DNA from: Mycolicibacterium fluoranthenivorans
GTDB lineage: Bacteria; Actinomycetota; Actinomycetes; Mycobacteriales; Mycobacteriaceae
Assembly: GCF_011758805.1 (NCBI RefSeq)
Contig: NZ_JAANOW010000004.1
Span: 404,657-468,656 of the forward strand
Reading direction: 5' to 3'
DNA length: 64,000 nucleotides
The stretch's first letter is position 1; every line of letters starts with the position of its first letter. Shown piece by piece: positions 17,505 through 27,580 of this stretch. A program made the translations under genes and the position numbers. Below the pieces are notes generated by a model that had not been told where the DNA came from, ran no database searches, and worked only from the letters and a program-made list of their open reading frames with translations.

Positions 17505-20114
17505 GTGGATGATGAGGGCGTGAACATCGGCGACGAGGTGCTCGCCCCGGGAGCGAGCAGACCAGACGGGGAACGGTCGGCCACGTCGACGCACAAGGCC
17601 AAGCGGGGCGAACTGCGCATCTACCTGGGTGCCGCCCCGGGCGTCGGGAAGACCTTCTCGATGCTCGGGGAGGCACGTCGCAGGCTCGAACGCGGCACCG
17701 ACGTGGTCGCGGCCGTCGTCGAGACCCACGGCCGCAAGAAGACCGCCGAGCTGCTCGACGGGATCGAGATCGTCGCGCCGCGGTACATCGAGTACCGCGG
17801 CGGGCGGTTTCCCGAACTCGACGTGCCCGCGGTCATCGCCCGGCACCCGGAGGTGGTGCTGGTCGACGAACTGGCCCACACCAACACTCCGGGCAGCGTG
17901 AACGCCAAGCGCTGGCAGGACGTCGAAGAACTACTCGACGCAGGGATCGACGTCATCTCGACGGTCAACGTCCAGCACCTGGAGAGCCTCAACGACGTGG
18001 TCACCCAGATCACCGGAATCGAGCAACAGGAGAAGGTCCCCGACGAGGTGGTGCGCGCGGCCGATCAGATCGAGTTGGTCGACATCACCCCGGAAGCACT
18101 GCGGCGCAGGTTATCCCACGGAAATGTGTACGGCCCCGAGCGTATCGATGCGGCGCTGTCCAACTACTTCCGGCGCGGAAATCTGACGGCACTGCGGGAA
18201 CTGGCGCTGCTGTGGCTCGCCGACCAGGTCGACGCCGCGCTGTCGAAGTACCGGGCCGACAACAAGATCACCGACACCTGGGAGGCGCGCGAACGCGTGG
18301 TCGTCGCCGTGACCGGTGGCGCCGAGTCGGAAACCCTGGTGCGACGGGCGTCGCGCATCGCGTCCAAATCCAGCGCCGAACTGATGGTCGTGCACGTCGT
18401 GCGGGGTGACGGCCTGTCGGGTATCGCGGCCCCGCAGATGGGCAAGGTGCGAGAACTCGTGACCAGCCTCGGCGCGACACTGCACACCGTGGTCGGTGAC
18501 GACGTCCCGGCCGCGCTGCTGGACTTCGCCCGCGAGATGAACGCCACCCAGCTGGTGCTCGGGACCTCCCGGCGGTCCCGCTGGGCGCGCATGTTCGACG
18601 AGGGCATCGGCGCGTCGGTGGTCCAGCAGTCCGGGAAGATCGACGTTCACATGGTCACCCACCCGGAGGCCAAGCGGCCGCGCTCGTACTCTTCGGTGGC
18701 GTCGTGGCAGAAGCATCTGCTGTCCTGGCTGGCCGCCGCGATCGTTCCCAGCGTCATCTGCGCCATCACCTCGCTGTGGCTCGACCCCTTCCTCGGTATC
18801 GGCGGCGAGAGCGCGCTGTTCTTCATCGGGGTGCTGGTGGTGGCGCTGCTCGGCGGCGTGGCGCCCGCCGCGCTGTCGGCGCTGCTGTCCGGTCTGTTGC
18901 TGAACTACTTCCTCGTCAATCCCCGCTACACGTTCACCATCGCCGAACCGGACAGCGCCGTAACTGTCGTGGTGCTGCTGCTCGTGGCCGTCGCCGTGGC
19001 CGCGCTGGTCGACGGCGCCGCCAGTCGGGCCCGCGAGGCGACGCGCGCGTCACAGGAAGCCGAACTGCTCGCCCTGTTCGCGGGATCGGTTCTGCGCGGG
19101 GCGGATCTGGGCATGCTGCTGGAACGCGTCCGCGAGACGTACGCCCAGCGGGCGGTCAGCCTGGTCCGCGACGGACCAGACGGGCCGGCGACGGTGGCGT
19201 GCGTGGGCAAGGACCCGTGCGTGGAGGTCGATGACGCCGACACGGCGGTGGAAGCCGGTGACGACGAGTTCTGGATGCTGCTGTCCGGCCGCAAGCTCTC
19301 GGCCCGGGATCGCCGCGTGCTGGGTGCGGTCGCCAAACAGGCGGCCGGCCTGGTCAAACAACGCGAATTGACCGAAGAGGCAAGCCAGGCCGAGGCGATC
19401 GCCCAGGCCGACGAACTGCGGCGCTCGCTGTTGTCCGCGGTGAGCCACGATCTGCGGACCCCGCTGGCCGCCGCGAAGGCAGCGGTGTCCAGTCTGCGGA
19501 GCAGCGATGTCGATTTCTCCGCGGAGGACACGTCCGAACTGCTGGCCACCATCGAAGAATCCGTCGATCAGCTCACCGCCCTGGTGGGCAATCTGCTCGA
19601 TTCGTCGCGGTTGGCGGCGGGGGCGGTCCGCCCCGAACTACGCCGGGTCTATCTGGAAGAGACCGTGCAGCGCGCACTGCTCGGCATCAGCAAGGGAGTC
19701 ACCGGTTTCCCGCGCAAAGAGCTCGACCGGGTCAAGGTCGAGGTGGGCGATGCCGTCGTCATGGCCGACAGCGGCCTGCTCGAGCGGGTACTGGCCAATC
19801 TGGTCGACAACGCGTTGCGCTACTCGCCGGTGAACAGACCGGTGCGGGTCACCGCCGGCCAGGTCGGTGACCGGGTACTCATCGCCGTCGTCGACGAGGG
19901 GCCCGGTATCCCCCGTGGCACCGAGGATCAGCTGTTCGAACCCTTCCAGCGCCTTGGCGATCGCGACACCAGCACCGGCGTCGGCCTCGGCCTCTCGGTG
20001 GCCCGCGGCTTCGTCGAAGCAATGGGCGGCACGATCACCGCAACCGACACCCCCGGCGGCGGGCTGACCATCGAGATCGACTTGGCCGCAACAGCAAAGG
20101 ATGTCCACGCATGA
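17505..20114 (+). CDS. kdpD: Osmosensitive K+ channel sensor histidine kinase
   Basis: 869 residues from GTG 17505 (another GTG at 17520 is possible). Domain order is standard: the N-terminal KdpD domain with Walker A (GAAPGVGKT, residues ~43-51), a UspA-like domain (~265-390), four membrane helices (~400-500), a GAF-like region, then HisKA with LLSAVSHDLRTPLAA and phospho-acceptor His648, and a HATPase domain with NLVDNALRYS and DEGPGIP. It senses K+ shortage or turgor and phosphorylates KdpE. Seven bases separate it from kdpC, and its stop overlaps the kdpE ATG by four bases. Confidence 0.95.
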   Translation: MDDEGVNIGDEVLAPGASRPDGERSATSTHKAKRGELRIYLGAAPGVGKTFSMLGEARRRLERGTDVVAAVVETHGRKKTAELLDGIEIVAPRYIEYRGGRFPELDVPAVIARHPEVVLVDELAHTNTPGSVNAKRWQDVEELLDAGIDVISTVNVQHLESLNDVVTQITGIEQQEKVPDEVVRAADQIELVDITPEALRRRLSHGNVYGPERIDAALSNYFRRGNLTALRELALLWLADQVDAALSKYRADNKITDTWEARERVVVAVTGGAESETLVRRASRIASKSSAELMVVHVVRGDGLSGIAAPQMGKVRELVTSLGATLHTVVGDDVPAALLDFAREMNATQLVLGTSRRSRWARMFDEGIGASVVQQSGKIDVHMVTHPEAKRPRSYSSVASWQKHLLSWLAAAIVPSVICAITSLWLDPFLGIGGESALFFIGVLVVALLGGVAPAALSALLSGLLLNYFLVNPRYTFTIAEPDSAVTVVVLLLVAVAVAALVDGAASRAREATRASQEAELLALFAGSVLRGADLGMLLERVRETYAQRAVSLVRDGPDGPATVACVGKDPCVEVDDADTAVEAGDDEFWMLLSGRKLSARDRRVLGAVAKQAAGLVKQRELTEEASQAEAIAQADELRRSLLSAVSHDLRTPLAAAKAAVSSLRSSDVDFSAEDTSELLATIEESVDQLTALVGNLLDSSRLAAGAVRPELRRVYLEETVQRALLGISKGVTGFPRKELDRVKVEVGDAVVMADSGLLERVLANLVDNALRYSPVNRPVRVTAGQVGDRVLIAVVDEGPGIPRGTEDQLFEPFQRLGDRDTSTGVGLGLSVARGFVEAMGGTITATDTPGGGLTIEIDLAATAKDVHA

Positions 20115-20791
20115 CCCGGGTGCTCGTCATCGACGATGAACCACAGATCCTGCGGGCGCTGCGGATCAACCTGTCCGTCCGCGGGTACGAGGTGACCACG
20201 GCGGCCACCGGGGCCGAGGCCCTGCGGTCGGCCGCCGATCACCGTCCGGATGTCGTGGTCCTGGATCTGGGCCTGCCGGACATGTCCGGTATCGAGGTGC
20301 TGGCAGGGTTACGAGGTTGGATGAGCGCGCCGGTGATCGTCCTCTCCGCGCGCAGCGACTCCTCGGACAAGGTCGAGGCGCTGGACGCCGGCGCCGACGA
20401 TTACGTGACCAAACCCTTCGGCATGGACGAGTTCCTGGCCCGCCTGCGCGCGGCCGTACGCCGGGGCACGGCGGCGGCCGAGACCGACGAGCCCGTCATC
20501 GAAACCTCCTCCTTCACCGTGGACCTTTCCGCGAAGCAGGTCACCAGGAACGGCGTCGAGGTGCATCTGACGCCGACCGAGTGGGGCATCCTGGAGATGC
20601 TGGTGCGCAACCGCGGCAAGCTGGTGGGCCGTGAGGAGTTGCTCAAGGAGGTGTGGGGTCCGGCCTACGCCAAGGAAACGCACTATCTGCGGGTGTACCT
20701 GGCGCAGTTGCGGCGAAAGCTCGAAGACGATCCCTCACACCCGGTCCATCTGCTCACCGAAGCGGGGATGGGTTACCGGTTCCAGCAGTAG
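20111..20791 (+). CDS. kdpE: KDP operon response regulator
   Basis: 226 residues, OmpR family. Receiver domain residues 1-115 with acidic pocket Asp8/Asp9, phospho-acceptor Asp52 (VVVLDLGLP) and the KPF motif near 101. The C-terminal winged helix has LTPTEWGILEML and ETHYLRVYLAQLRRKLE. The ATGA overlap couples it to kdpD. It should activate the kdp promoter when phosphorylated; the 21-bp-period direct repeat at 12406 is a candidate site. Its last ~38 bases overlap the end of a convergent methyltransferase gene. Confidence 0.95.
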   Translation: MTRVLVIDDEPQILRALRINLSVRGYEVTTAATGAEALRSAADHRPDVVVLDLGLPDMSGIEVLAGLRGWMSAPVIVLSARSDSSDKVEALDAGADDYVTKPFGMDEFLARLRAAVRRGTAAAETDEPVIETSSFTVDLSAKQVTRNGVEVHLTPTEWGILEMLVRNRGKLVGREELLKEVWGPAYAKETHYLRVYLAQLRRKLEDDPSHPVHLLTEAGMGYRFQQ

Positions 20792-21593
20792 CCGGCTTGA
20801 CCGCCTGCAGAGTGTAGGTCAACGGGATTCGGTCCCGCCCCTCGGCCAGCACGAACTCGCCCGGGTGTTCGCTGCTCGGGATCATGGCCTCGCCCAGCGG
20901 ATTCCACGGTACTTCGCGGTGCTCCTCAAGCGCGGTGACGATCAGTCCGGCGGCGGTGAGCGCCGTGAAGATCTCGCCGAGACCATGATTGAAGTGCACC
21001 AACGTCGGGGAGTCCAGGGTGCCGGAGCCGGCGTAGCTGTCGTGCTCGACGAACACGACGCCGTCGGTCTCGAAGTACGGGTACTCCAGCACCAACAATC
21101 CGTCCGGCCGCGGATCGCACATCGCCCACAGCACCGGATGTCCCTCGCGCATAAACAACCGTCCGCCGGGCCGCAACAGGCCTGCGACGGTGTCGGCCCA
21201 CCTTCGGATGTCGGGCAGCCAGCAGATCGCGCCGATACCGGTGTAGACCAGATCGAAATCGCCGACCGCGTCGTAGACATCGGACTCGACGAAGGTCGCG
21301 GCCCCCTTCGCCAGTTGGCGCGCCGCCGCCAGCGCGGACGGCGAGAAGTCGATACCAGTCACCGATTTCGCGCCCAGACGGGCGAGCGAGACGGTGTCGG
21401 TGCCGATATGGCATTGCAGGTGAACGACATCCAGTCCGTCGAGCCGGCCCAGCCGGGGTAGGTCATAGCGGACCACGTCGGAGAGGTGGGCGGGGTCGTC
21501 GAAGCCCGCGAGGTCATACCCGTCCGGCCCGGTGTGCAGGGGCACCCGGGATTCCCAGTTCGCCAGATTCGTCGCGCGCCAGTCCTCGGTCAC
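20754..21593 (-). CDS. SAM-dependent methyltransferase, class I
   Basis: 279 residues, GTG start. The Rossmann core is clear: motif I as VVHLQCHIGTDTVSLARLG (residues ~55-73), the acidic residue after strand 2 in SVTGIDFSPSAL, then FDLVYTGIGAICWLPDI and LLRPGGRLFM. The substrate is not evident; the family is usually annotated as a general class I methyltransferase. The gene converges on kdpE with a 38-bp overlap of the two 3' ends and no terminator between them, so the two transcripts may interfere. Confidence 0.85.
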   Translation of the reverse strand: MTEDWRATNLANWESRVPLHTGPDGYDLAGFDDPAHLSDVVRYDLPRLGRLDGLDVVHLQCHIGTDTVSLARLGAKSVTGIDFSPSALAAARQLAKGAATFVESDVYDAVGDFDLVYTGIGAICWLPDIRRWADTVAGLLRPGGRLFMREGHPVLWAMCDPRPDGLLVLEYPYFETDGVVFVEHDSYAGSGTLDSPTLVHFNHGLGEIFTALTAAGLIVTALEEHREVPWNPLGEAMIPSSEHPGEFVLAEGRDRIPLTYTLQAVKPATAGTGNPSPLR

Positions 21594-21790
21594 ACCTCAT
21601 TGTCGCACGCGCAGTCTACTCGTTTTCCCGACCCAAAACCGTTGCGCGGGTGGATCTGTGGATGAATCCGCGACTGTGGATAACTGCCGGATTTGTCGGT
21701 GATGCGTACTAGTGTTCGAGTCATGAAGGTGTCGTCGATCTGCTGGCCACCGTAGACAAACTGGCCACGGCGGCGTTCGACGACGCCTCG

Positions 21791-23083
21791 GTGGCTGAGC
21801 TGTTGGAGGTGCAGTCAGCCCTGGAGTCGGTGAACCGGCGGATCCCGGCGGTGCAACACCGGGTGATGGCGGCGGTGAAGGCGCAGTCCAGTCCGGGCGA
21901 GTTGGGTGCGCGCAGCTGGGCCGACGCGTTGGGGATCCGACTGCGGATCTCGCACACCGAAGCCTGCCGCCGGTTGAGCGAGGGTGAGTTGTTGGGCCCG
22001 CGCCGCTCGGTGACCGGCGAACCGCTCGAGCCGGTGTACCCGGGCACCGCCGCGGCCCTGGCCCGCGGCGAACTGACCGGCGAGCATGTCCGGATCATCA
22101 CCCACACCATGAAGAAGATCCCGCCCGTGGTGGATGACCGGACCCGCGCCGACGCCGAGACCGACCTGGCCGCTGTCGCCGCCGTGCAGACGCCGGAGGC
22201 GTTGCGTAAGGCAGCCGCACTGCTGCTCGAGTTGCTCGACCCCGACGGGCCCGAACCCAATGACGAGGACACCGTGGCGCGCCGGGAGATGCTGCGCAAC
22301 GTGACGCTGGGCCCACAGGACGCCGACGGGATGAGCGATCTACGCGCCAAAGTCACCCCGGAATTCCGGGCCTATCTCGAACCGATCTTCGCCAAGCTCG
22401 CCGCCAGAGGCATGTGCAATCCCGACGATGCGCACCCGTGTGTGAAGGGCACCCCACCCGCCGAGGTCAGTGCCGCCGACACCCGCAGCCTCGGGCAGCG
22501 CCAGCACGACGCCTTGATGACGCTCGCCCGCGGCGCGCTGGCGGCCGGTGAGTTGGGCGAGCACAACGGACTACCGGTGACCGTGGTCGTCACCACCACG
22601 CTGACCGAGCTGGAAACCGCGGCCGGGGTCGCCCACACCGGCGGCGGATCCACTGTGCCGATGCGCGATCTGATCCGGATGGCCGGGCACGCCCGCCATT
22701 ATCTGAGCATCTTCGACGACCACACCGCGGTGCCACTACACCTGGGTCGCACCAAACGCATCGCCTCCCCCGGCCAGCGACTGGTCCTGCACGCCCGCGA
22801 CCGCGGCTGCACCTTCCCGGGCTGCGCCATTCCCGGCTACCTGTGCCAAACACATCACGCCGAGACCGACTACGGCGCCGGCGGGCACACCGACATCACC
22901 AACTTGGGCCTGGCCTGCGGCCCGCACAACCGCCTCGTCACAGAACGCGGCTGGACAACCCGCATCCGAGCCGACGGCCGCGTCGAATGGATACCACCAC
23001 CGCTGCTGGACACCGGCCAGCCACGGGTGAACCCTCTGCACCACTCCGAAGATCTCTTCCACGGCGGCGACGACGACGGTTGA
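21791..23083 (+). CDS. DUF222 / HNH endonuclease domain protein (13E12 repeat family), probable 5' frameshift
   Basis: 430 residues from a GTG at 21791. The N-terminal part is the DUF222 helical domain; the C-terminal part is an HNH nuclease domain (RDRGCTFPGC, QTHHAETDYGAGG, TNLGLACGPHNRL). The family is abundant in mycobacteria, often as repeats of unclear mobility. Upstream, family-like sequence continues in frame (GVVDLLATVDKLA, from 21728) but has no start codon; a GTGTTCGAG start at 21712 typical of this family lies in another frame and runs into TGA after four codons. A one-base change near 21721 would join them. Either the gene is mutated or translation starts late. Confidence 0.85.
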   Translation: MAELLEVQSALESVNRRIPAVQHRVMAAVKAQSSPGELGARSWADALGIRLRISHTEACRRLSEGELLGPRRSVTGEPLEPVYPGTAAALARGELTGEHVRIITHTMKKIPPVVDDRTRADAETDLAAVAAVQTPEALRKAAALLLELLDPDGPEPNDEDTVARREMLRNVTLGPQDADGMSDLRAKVTPEFRAYLEPIFAKLAARGMCNPDDAHPCVKGTPPAEVSAADTRSLGQRQHDALMTLARGALAAGELGEHNGLPVTVVVTTTLTELETAAGVAHTGGGSTVPMRDLIRMAGHARHYLSIFDDHTAVPLHLGRTKRIASPGQRLVLHARDRGCTFPGCAIPGYLCQTHHAETDYGAGGHTDITNLGLACGPHNRLVTERGWTTRIRADGRVEWIPPPLLDTGQPRVNPLHHSEDLFHGGDDDG

Positions 23084-23175
23084 CCGGCTGCGGTCGGCTC
23101 TCGGTCATGTAATCGCCGCGAAGCGTTCGTCTGCTGCTACCCCGCAGGACGCCAACCCCGGTACACGCTCTAGCC

Positions 23176-25932
23176 GTGGACAACTCGCGTGCGTACAACA
23201 GCGTCTGGCAGTTCCGCGGCGATGCGTGGTGCCGCCTCGAAGAGGCCGCCGACCGGTTGACTCGGCCGAGCACGACCGGCGACCTCAAAGAGGAATACGT
23301 GGCCATCTGCCACGACCTGCTGATCAACCTGGCACCGCTGGAACCGTACTGGGCCTTCCCCGGCTCACCTCAGTTCGCCAAGATCCAGCGTCTCTTCAAC
23401 GCAGGCGCGTACGACAAGTTCGCCCACACGGTCGCCCGGATCAACCGGGCGCTCACCACGGAGTCCTACCGCACCGGCGATGTCGACACCGCCGGTGCCG
23501 ACGACACCGCCGATCTGTTCCCGGCCGACCCGCGCACCTTGGAGAGCCAGCCCGCCAACCGGCGCGAGCAGCTCTACTTCGAGGTGCTGGTCGTGGAGAA
23601 GATGACCGAGGCCCAAGAACGGGCACTGCGCAAAGAGGTGCGCAGCTGGCGCAGGCCCGATGACGAATTCGTCTACGAGCTGGTCGTCGTCGGCAGCGGC
23701 GACGAGGCACTGATCGCCGCGCGCCTCAACGTCAACCTGCAGGCCGTCGTCATCCGCCGCCGGTTCAGTCACCAGTCGCCCCGGGACCTGACCACGCTGT
23801 CGGAGTTCATCGACCACGAGCTGTCCCACGATCTCGACGACCACAAGTCCCCCGACGAACGGGCCGCGATCCTGGCCAAGTCGCTGCACGAGCTGCGTCC
23901 CGAACTCGACCTGTTCCTGATGACCGAGATCGAGGTCGAGGACATCGCCGGCCGGCTCGGGCAGTCGTTCCGCCGGGTGTTCCACGCCCGCGAGGGTGTG
24001 CTGGAGCTGCACCTGTCCATCCTGCAGGGGGTCGCCGCGCGCTACCGCACCCCGTTCTTCAGCGCGCTCAAGCAGTACAGCCACCGGCCCACCGGTGTCT
24101 TCCACGCACTGCCGATCAGCCAGGGCAAGTCGATCGTCAACTCGCACTGGATCAAAGACATGGTCGGGTTCTACGGGCTGGACGTGTTCATGGCCGAGAC
24201 CTCGGCGACCTGCGGCGGGCTGGACTCGCTGCTGGAACCCACCGGCCCGCTGCGCGAGTCCCAGCAGCTGGCCGCCGAGGCGTACGGCAGCAGGCACACC
24301 TACTTCGTCACCAACGGCACCTCGACGGCCAACAAGATCGTCACCCAGTCCCTGGTCGCTCCCGGCGATATCGTGCTGCTGGACCGCAACTGCCACCAGA
24401 GCCACCACTACGGCATGATGCTGGCCGGCGCCAACGTCGTCTACCTGGAGGCCTACCCGCTCGCTGACTACACGATGTACGGCGCGGTCCCACTGCGGGA
24501 GATCAAGTCGAAACTGTTGGCGCTCAAGGCTGCCGGCAAGCTCGACCGGGTCAAGATGATCTCGCTGACCAACTGCACGTTCGACGGCATCGTCTACGAC
24601 ACCGAGCGCGTCATGGAGGAATGCCTGGCCATCAAGCCCGACCTCGTATTCCTCTGGGACGAAGCGTGGTTCGCGTTCGCCCGGTTCCACCCGGTGTACC
24701 GGCAACGAACCGCCATGGAGACTGCGCGTCGGCTCCGCACCAAGCTCGCCGACCCCGAATACCGCGTCTCCTACACCGAGCAGCTCACCCACGAAGGCCC
24801 GCTGTCCGACGAGGAGCTGCTGAACCGGCGGCTGCGGCCCGACCCCGCCGAGGCGCGCGTGCGGGTGTACGCCACCCAGTCCACGCACAAGACGCTGACC
24901 TCGCTGCGGCAGGGCTCGATGATTCACGTCTTCGACCAGGACTTCGAGCAGAAAGTGTCCGAGGCCTTCCACGAGGCCTATATGGCGCACACCTCGACCT
25001 CGCCGAACTACCAGATCCTCGCCTCACTGGATCTGGGTCGCCGCCAGGTGGCCCTGGAGGGTGTCGAGTTGGTGCAGCGCCAGATCGAGAACGCCATGCA
25101 GCTGCGCGATGCCATCGACAACCATCCACTGCTGAGCAAGTACATGTCCTGCCTGCGCACCTCGGACCTGATCCCGCAGCAGTTCCGCCCCTCGGGCATC
25201 GCCCAGCCCCTGCGATCCGGCCTGAAAAATATGATGGCGGTGTGGGATTCGGACGAGTTCGTGCTGGATCCGTCGCGCATCACGCTGTCTATCGGGCGCA
25301 CCGGCTACGACGGTGACCAGTTCAAGCGCGAACAGCTGATGGACCGGCACGGCGTGCAGATCAACAAGACCTCACGCAACACCGTGCTGTTCATGACCAA
25401 TATCGGCACCACGCGCAGCTCGGTGGCGTTCCTGGTCGAGGTGCTGGTGAAGATCGCCGGCGAGCTGGAGGAGTCGATCTCCGAGATGGGGCTGGGTGAG
25501 CGGGCCCGGTTCGAGCAGAAAGTGCGTCGGCTGACCACGAACTCGGCATCGCTGCCGAATTTCAGCGGCTTCCACCCCGTCTTCCGGGACGGTACGCAGA
25601 CCCCCGAAGGCGATGTGCGCCGCGCCTTCTACCTGTCCTACGACGACACCCACTGCGAGTACCTGTCCACCGACGAGATCTTCGACAAGATCGACGCCGG
25701 TGCGCAGGTGGTGTCCGCGACATTCGTCACGCCCTACCCGCCCGGATTCCCGGTGCTGGTGCCCGGCCAGGTGTTCAGCCAGGAGATCCTGACCTTCCTG
25801 CGTGAGCTCGACACTCCCGAGATCCACGGCTACAAACCAGAACTCGGCTTCCGGGTGTACACCGAGAAGGCGATCGAAGGTCTGCGGCCGGCACGCTGGT
25901 CGGATCTGCCGCAGCCCAGTGTGATCGGCTAG
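23176..25932 (+). CDS. Orn/Lys/Arg decarboxylase family PLP enzyme
   Basis: 918 residues, GTG start, close in length to the long amino-acid decarboxylase of M. tuberculosis (Rv2531c, which I take as the probable orthologue). The N-terminal ~300 residues are a wing-like receiver domain as in this family. The catalytic domain has SATCGGLDSLL, the HQSHHYG segment, WDEAWFAF, and the PLP lysine in TQSTHKTLTSLRQ (Lys572). The C-terminal domain ends with GYKPELGFRVY. The reaction is presumably decarboxylation of a basic amino acid to a polyamine or diamine; the precise substrate cannot be read from sequence. Only one base separates it from the convergent mmcO stop. Confidence 0.85.
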   Translation: MDNSRAYNSVWQFRGDAWCRLEEAADRLTRPSTTGDLKEEYVAICHDLLINLAPLEPYWAFPGSPQFAKIQRLFNAGAYDKFAHTVARINRALTTESYRTGDVDTAGADDTADLFPADPRTLESQPANRREQLYFEVLVVEKMTEAQERALRKEVRSWRRPDDEFVYELVVVGSGDEALIAARLNVNLQAVVIRRRFSHQSPRDLTTLSEFIDHELSHDLDDHKSPDERAAILAKSLHELRPELDLFLMTEIEVEDIAGRLGQSFRRVFHAREGVLELHLSILQGVAARYRTPFFSALKQYSHRPTGVFHALPISQGKSIVNSHWIKDMVGFYGLDVFMAETSATCGGLDSLLEPTGPLRESQQLAAEAYGSRHTYFVTNGTSTANKIVTQSLVAPGDIVLLDRNCHQSHHYGMMLAGANVVYLEAYPLADYTMYGAVPLREIKSKLLALKAAGKLDRVKMISLTNCTFDGIVYDTERVMEECLAIKPDLVFLWDEAWFAFARFHPVYRQRTAMETARRLRTKLADPEYRVSYTEQLTHEGPLSDEELLNRRLRPDPAEARVRVYATQSTHKTLTSLRQGSMIHVFDQDFEQKVSEAFHEAYMAHTSTSPNYQILASLDLGRRQVALEGVELVQRQIENAMQLRDAIDNHPLLSKYMSCLRTSDLIPQQFRPSGIAQPLRSGLKNMMAVWDSDEFVLDPSRITLSIGRTGYDGDQFKREQLMDRHGVQINKTSRNTVLFMTNIGTTRSSVAFLVEVLVKIAGELEESISEMGLGERARFEQKVRRLTTNSASLPNFSGFHPVFRDGTQTPEGDVRRAFYLSYDDTHCEYLSTDEIFDKIDAGAQVVSATFVTPYPPGFPVLVPGQVFSQEILTFLRELDTPEIHGYKPELGFRVYTEKAIEGLRPARWSDLPQPSVIG

Positions 25933-25933
25933 G

Positions 25934-27454
25934 TCACGCGACGTAATCGAGGCTGGTCATCATCCCGGACGCCTGGTGATAGGTGTTGTGGCAGTGCAAC
26001 ATCCAGGTGCCCGGATTGTCCGTGATCAGGCGGACACCGACCGTCTGTCTGGGCAGCACGATGAGGGTGTCCTTGCGTGGACCCGGCCGGCCATCCGGGG
26101 TGATCACCTCGAAGGTGTGCCCGTGCAAGTGCATCGGATGCCACATCATGGTGTCGTTGACGAAGGTGAGGGTGACATTCTGGCCCTGCCGGACCTGCAG
26201 CGGCTCCATCTCATCGAAGTGGCGACCGTTGATGGTCCAGTCGTACCCCATCATCGCGCCGCCCAGCCGGGCAGTCAGGGTGGTCTCGGCGCGGTCACCG
26301 GCGAGCACCGCCTCCGGCGCCGCGGCGAATGTGGCGACGGTACCGACCCGGCCGCGCAGTTCGGCAGGGACGAATCCGGGGTCGGGCACGGCTCCGGCGC
26401 CGGTGGACAGCATCGCGCGGGCGTAGGCGTTCTTGCCTTCGGCGGAGGCCACCAGCGGGAAAACACCGTCCCCCGCGGTGATCACCACGTCGTAGCGTTC
26501 ACCCATCCCCAACAGCAGGGCGTCCACCTCGGTCGGTAATACCGGGAACCCGTCGGTATGGGTCACCGTCATACGATGTCCCGCCAGGGCCACCCGGAAT
26601 GCGGTGTCGGCTCCGGCATTGATCAGACGGATCCGGACGCGTTGTCCGGGCTTGGCGCGGAATGTGCTGGCCGCGGCCGGGATTCGGCCGTTGACGAGGT
26701 AGTACGGGTAACTGATATCGCCGGCGTCGCCGCCGAGCAGATCACTCGTTCCAACGCCGCCCACCCCGGGCATGCCGGGCATACCGGGCATACCGTGCAT
26801 ACCGTGTCCACCCATCCCCATCCCCATCGCCCGCAACCCGTCGAACAGCTGTTGTGGACTGCTGCCGACTCCGGCGGTCCAATCGTCGAGAACGACGATC
26901 CATTCCGCGTCATAGGCGCCCGGCTCACGCGGATCGTCGATGATCACCGGCAGGTAGAGGCCGTAATCGGCGTCCAGGCCGGTGTGCGGATGGGCCCAAT
27001 ACGTTCCCGGATGCGCAGCGGTGAAGCGGTAGGTGAAGTCACCCGCCGTGGGGACATCGGGCGTGGCCGGCGCCGCGCCGTCCATATCGTTGCGCAGCGC
27101 CAGACCGTGCCAGTGCACCGAGGACGCATGCGGTAACCCGTTGACCAGGGTGACCGCCAACTCATCACCGACGCCGGCCCGGATCAACGGTCCGGGCACC
27201 ACCTGGTTGTAGGCGTATGCCTGCGCGATGGGGCCTCCGAGGTCCACGCGGGCAGGCCCCGCCTCCAGCCGCATGTTCACCGTTCTCCCGGTGTGCGGGC
27301 GAGCCGCCTCGGCTGCCGCGATCGCATCGGCAGAGACCGGCGTCGCACCACCGCTGTGCGGCCGGCCGCCGCATCCGGCCAGCGCCAGCCCGCCGATTGC
27401 CGTCGCGGCCAGGAACCCGCGCCGGGTCAGGGCGGAGCCTGTGAGTCCCTTCAT
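25934..27454 (-). CDS. mmcO: Mycobacterial multicopper oxidase, Tat-exported lipoprotein
   Basis: 506 residues, start ATG 27454 with AAGGAGG eight bases upstream; the frame is open further. The N-terminus has a twin-arginine motif (LTRRGFLAA) and a lipobox ending in Cys (ALAGCGG). All four copper-binding His motifs are present: SVHWHGLAL, YWAHPHTGL, HPMHLHGHTF and WMLHCHNTYH. A Met/Gly/His-rich loop (residues ~215-235, MPGMPGMPG) probably holds Cu(I). MmcO (Rv0846c type) oxidises Cu(I) and protects the periplasm. The CopR-like box at 27509 lies 55 bp upstream, shared with the divergent copR. Confidence 0.92.
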   Translation of the reverse strand: MKGLTGSALTRRGFLAATAIGGLALAGCGGRPHSGGATPVSADAIAAAEAARPHTGRTVNMRLEAGPARVDLGGPIAQAYAYNQVVPGPLIRAGVGDELAVTLVNGLPHASSVHWHGLALRNDMDGAAPATPDVPTAGDFTYRFTAAHPGTYWAHPHTGLDADYGLYLPVIIDDPREPGAYDAEWIVVLDDWTAGVGSSPQQLFDGLRAMGMGMGGHGMHGMPGMPGMPGVGGVGTSDLLGGDAGDISYPYYLVNGRIPAAASTFRAKPGQRVRIRLINAGADTAFRVALAGHRMTVTHTDGFPVLPTEVDALLLGMGERYDVVITAGDGVFPLVASAEGKNAYARAMLSTGAGAVPDPGFVPAELRGRVGTVATFAAAPEAVLAGDRAETTLTARLGGAMMGYDWTINGRHFDEMEPLQVRQGQNVTLTFVNDTMMWHPMHLHGHTFEVITPDGRPGPRKDTLIVLPRQTVGVRLITDNPGTWMLHCHNTYHQASGMMTSLDYVA

Positions 27455-27508
27455 CGCAGATTCCTCCTTCCCCGCCACGATGAGCGCGCTCACCGGCGAA
27501 ATGGGTAT

Positions 27509-27526
27509 TGCTTCGATGAAGATTCG
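27509..27526 (+). promoter_or_regulatory. CopR-like box A, between mmcO and copR
   Basis: TGCTTCG-ATGA-AGATTCG: two half-sites with an 11-bp period, the second perfect and the first degenerate. The box lies 55 bp from both the mmcO and the response regulator start codons, so it could control both. Related boxes are at 30180, 32542 and 48571. From memory, C. glutamicum CopR binds tandem TGAAGATTT with two bases between, which is very similar. Confidence 0.6.
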
Positions 27527-27580
27527 GTCAAAATCGGCCCAGGACGGCGTCCGGCGGCGCGCGCGCGGCACGATACGTGC

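Noticed and set aside
23365..24990. A 541-codon minus-strand frame opposite the decarboxylase
   Set aside because: Antisense shadow; the plus-strand product has the PLP lysine and the full family sequence.
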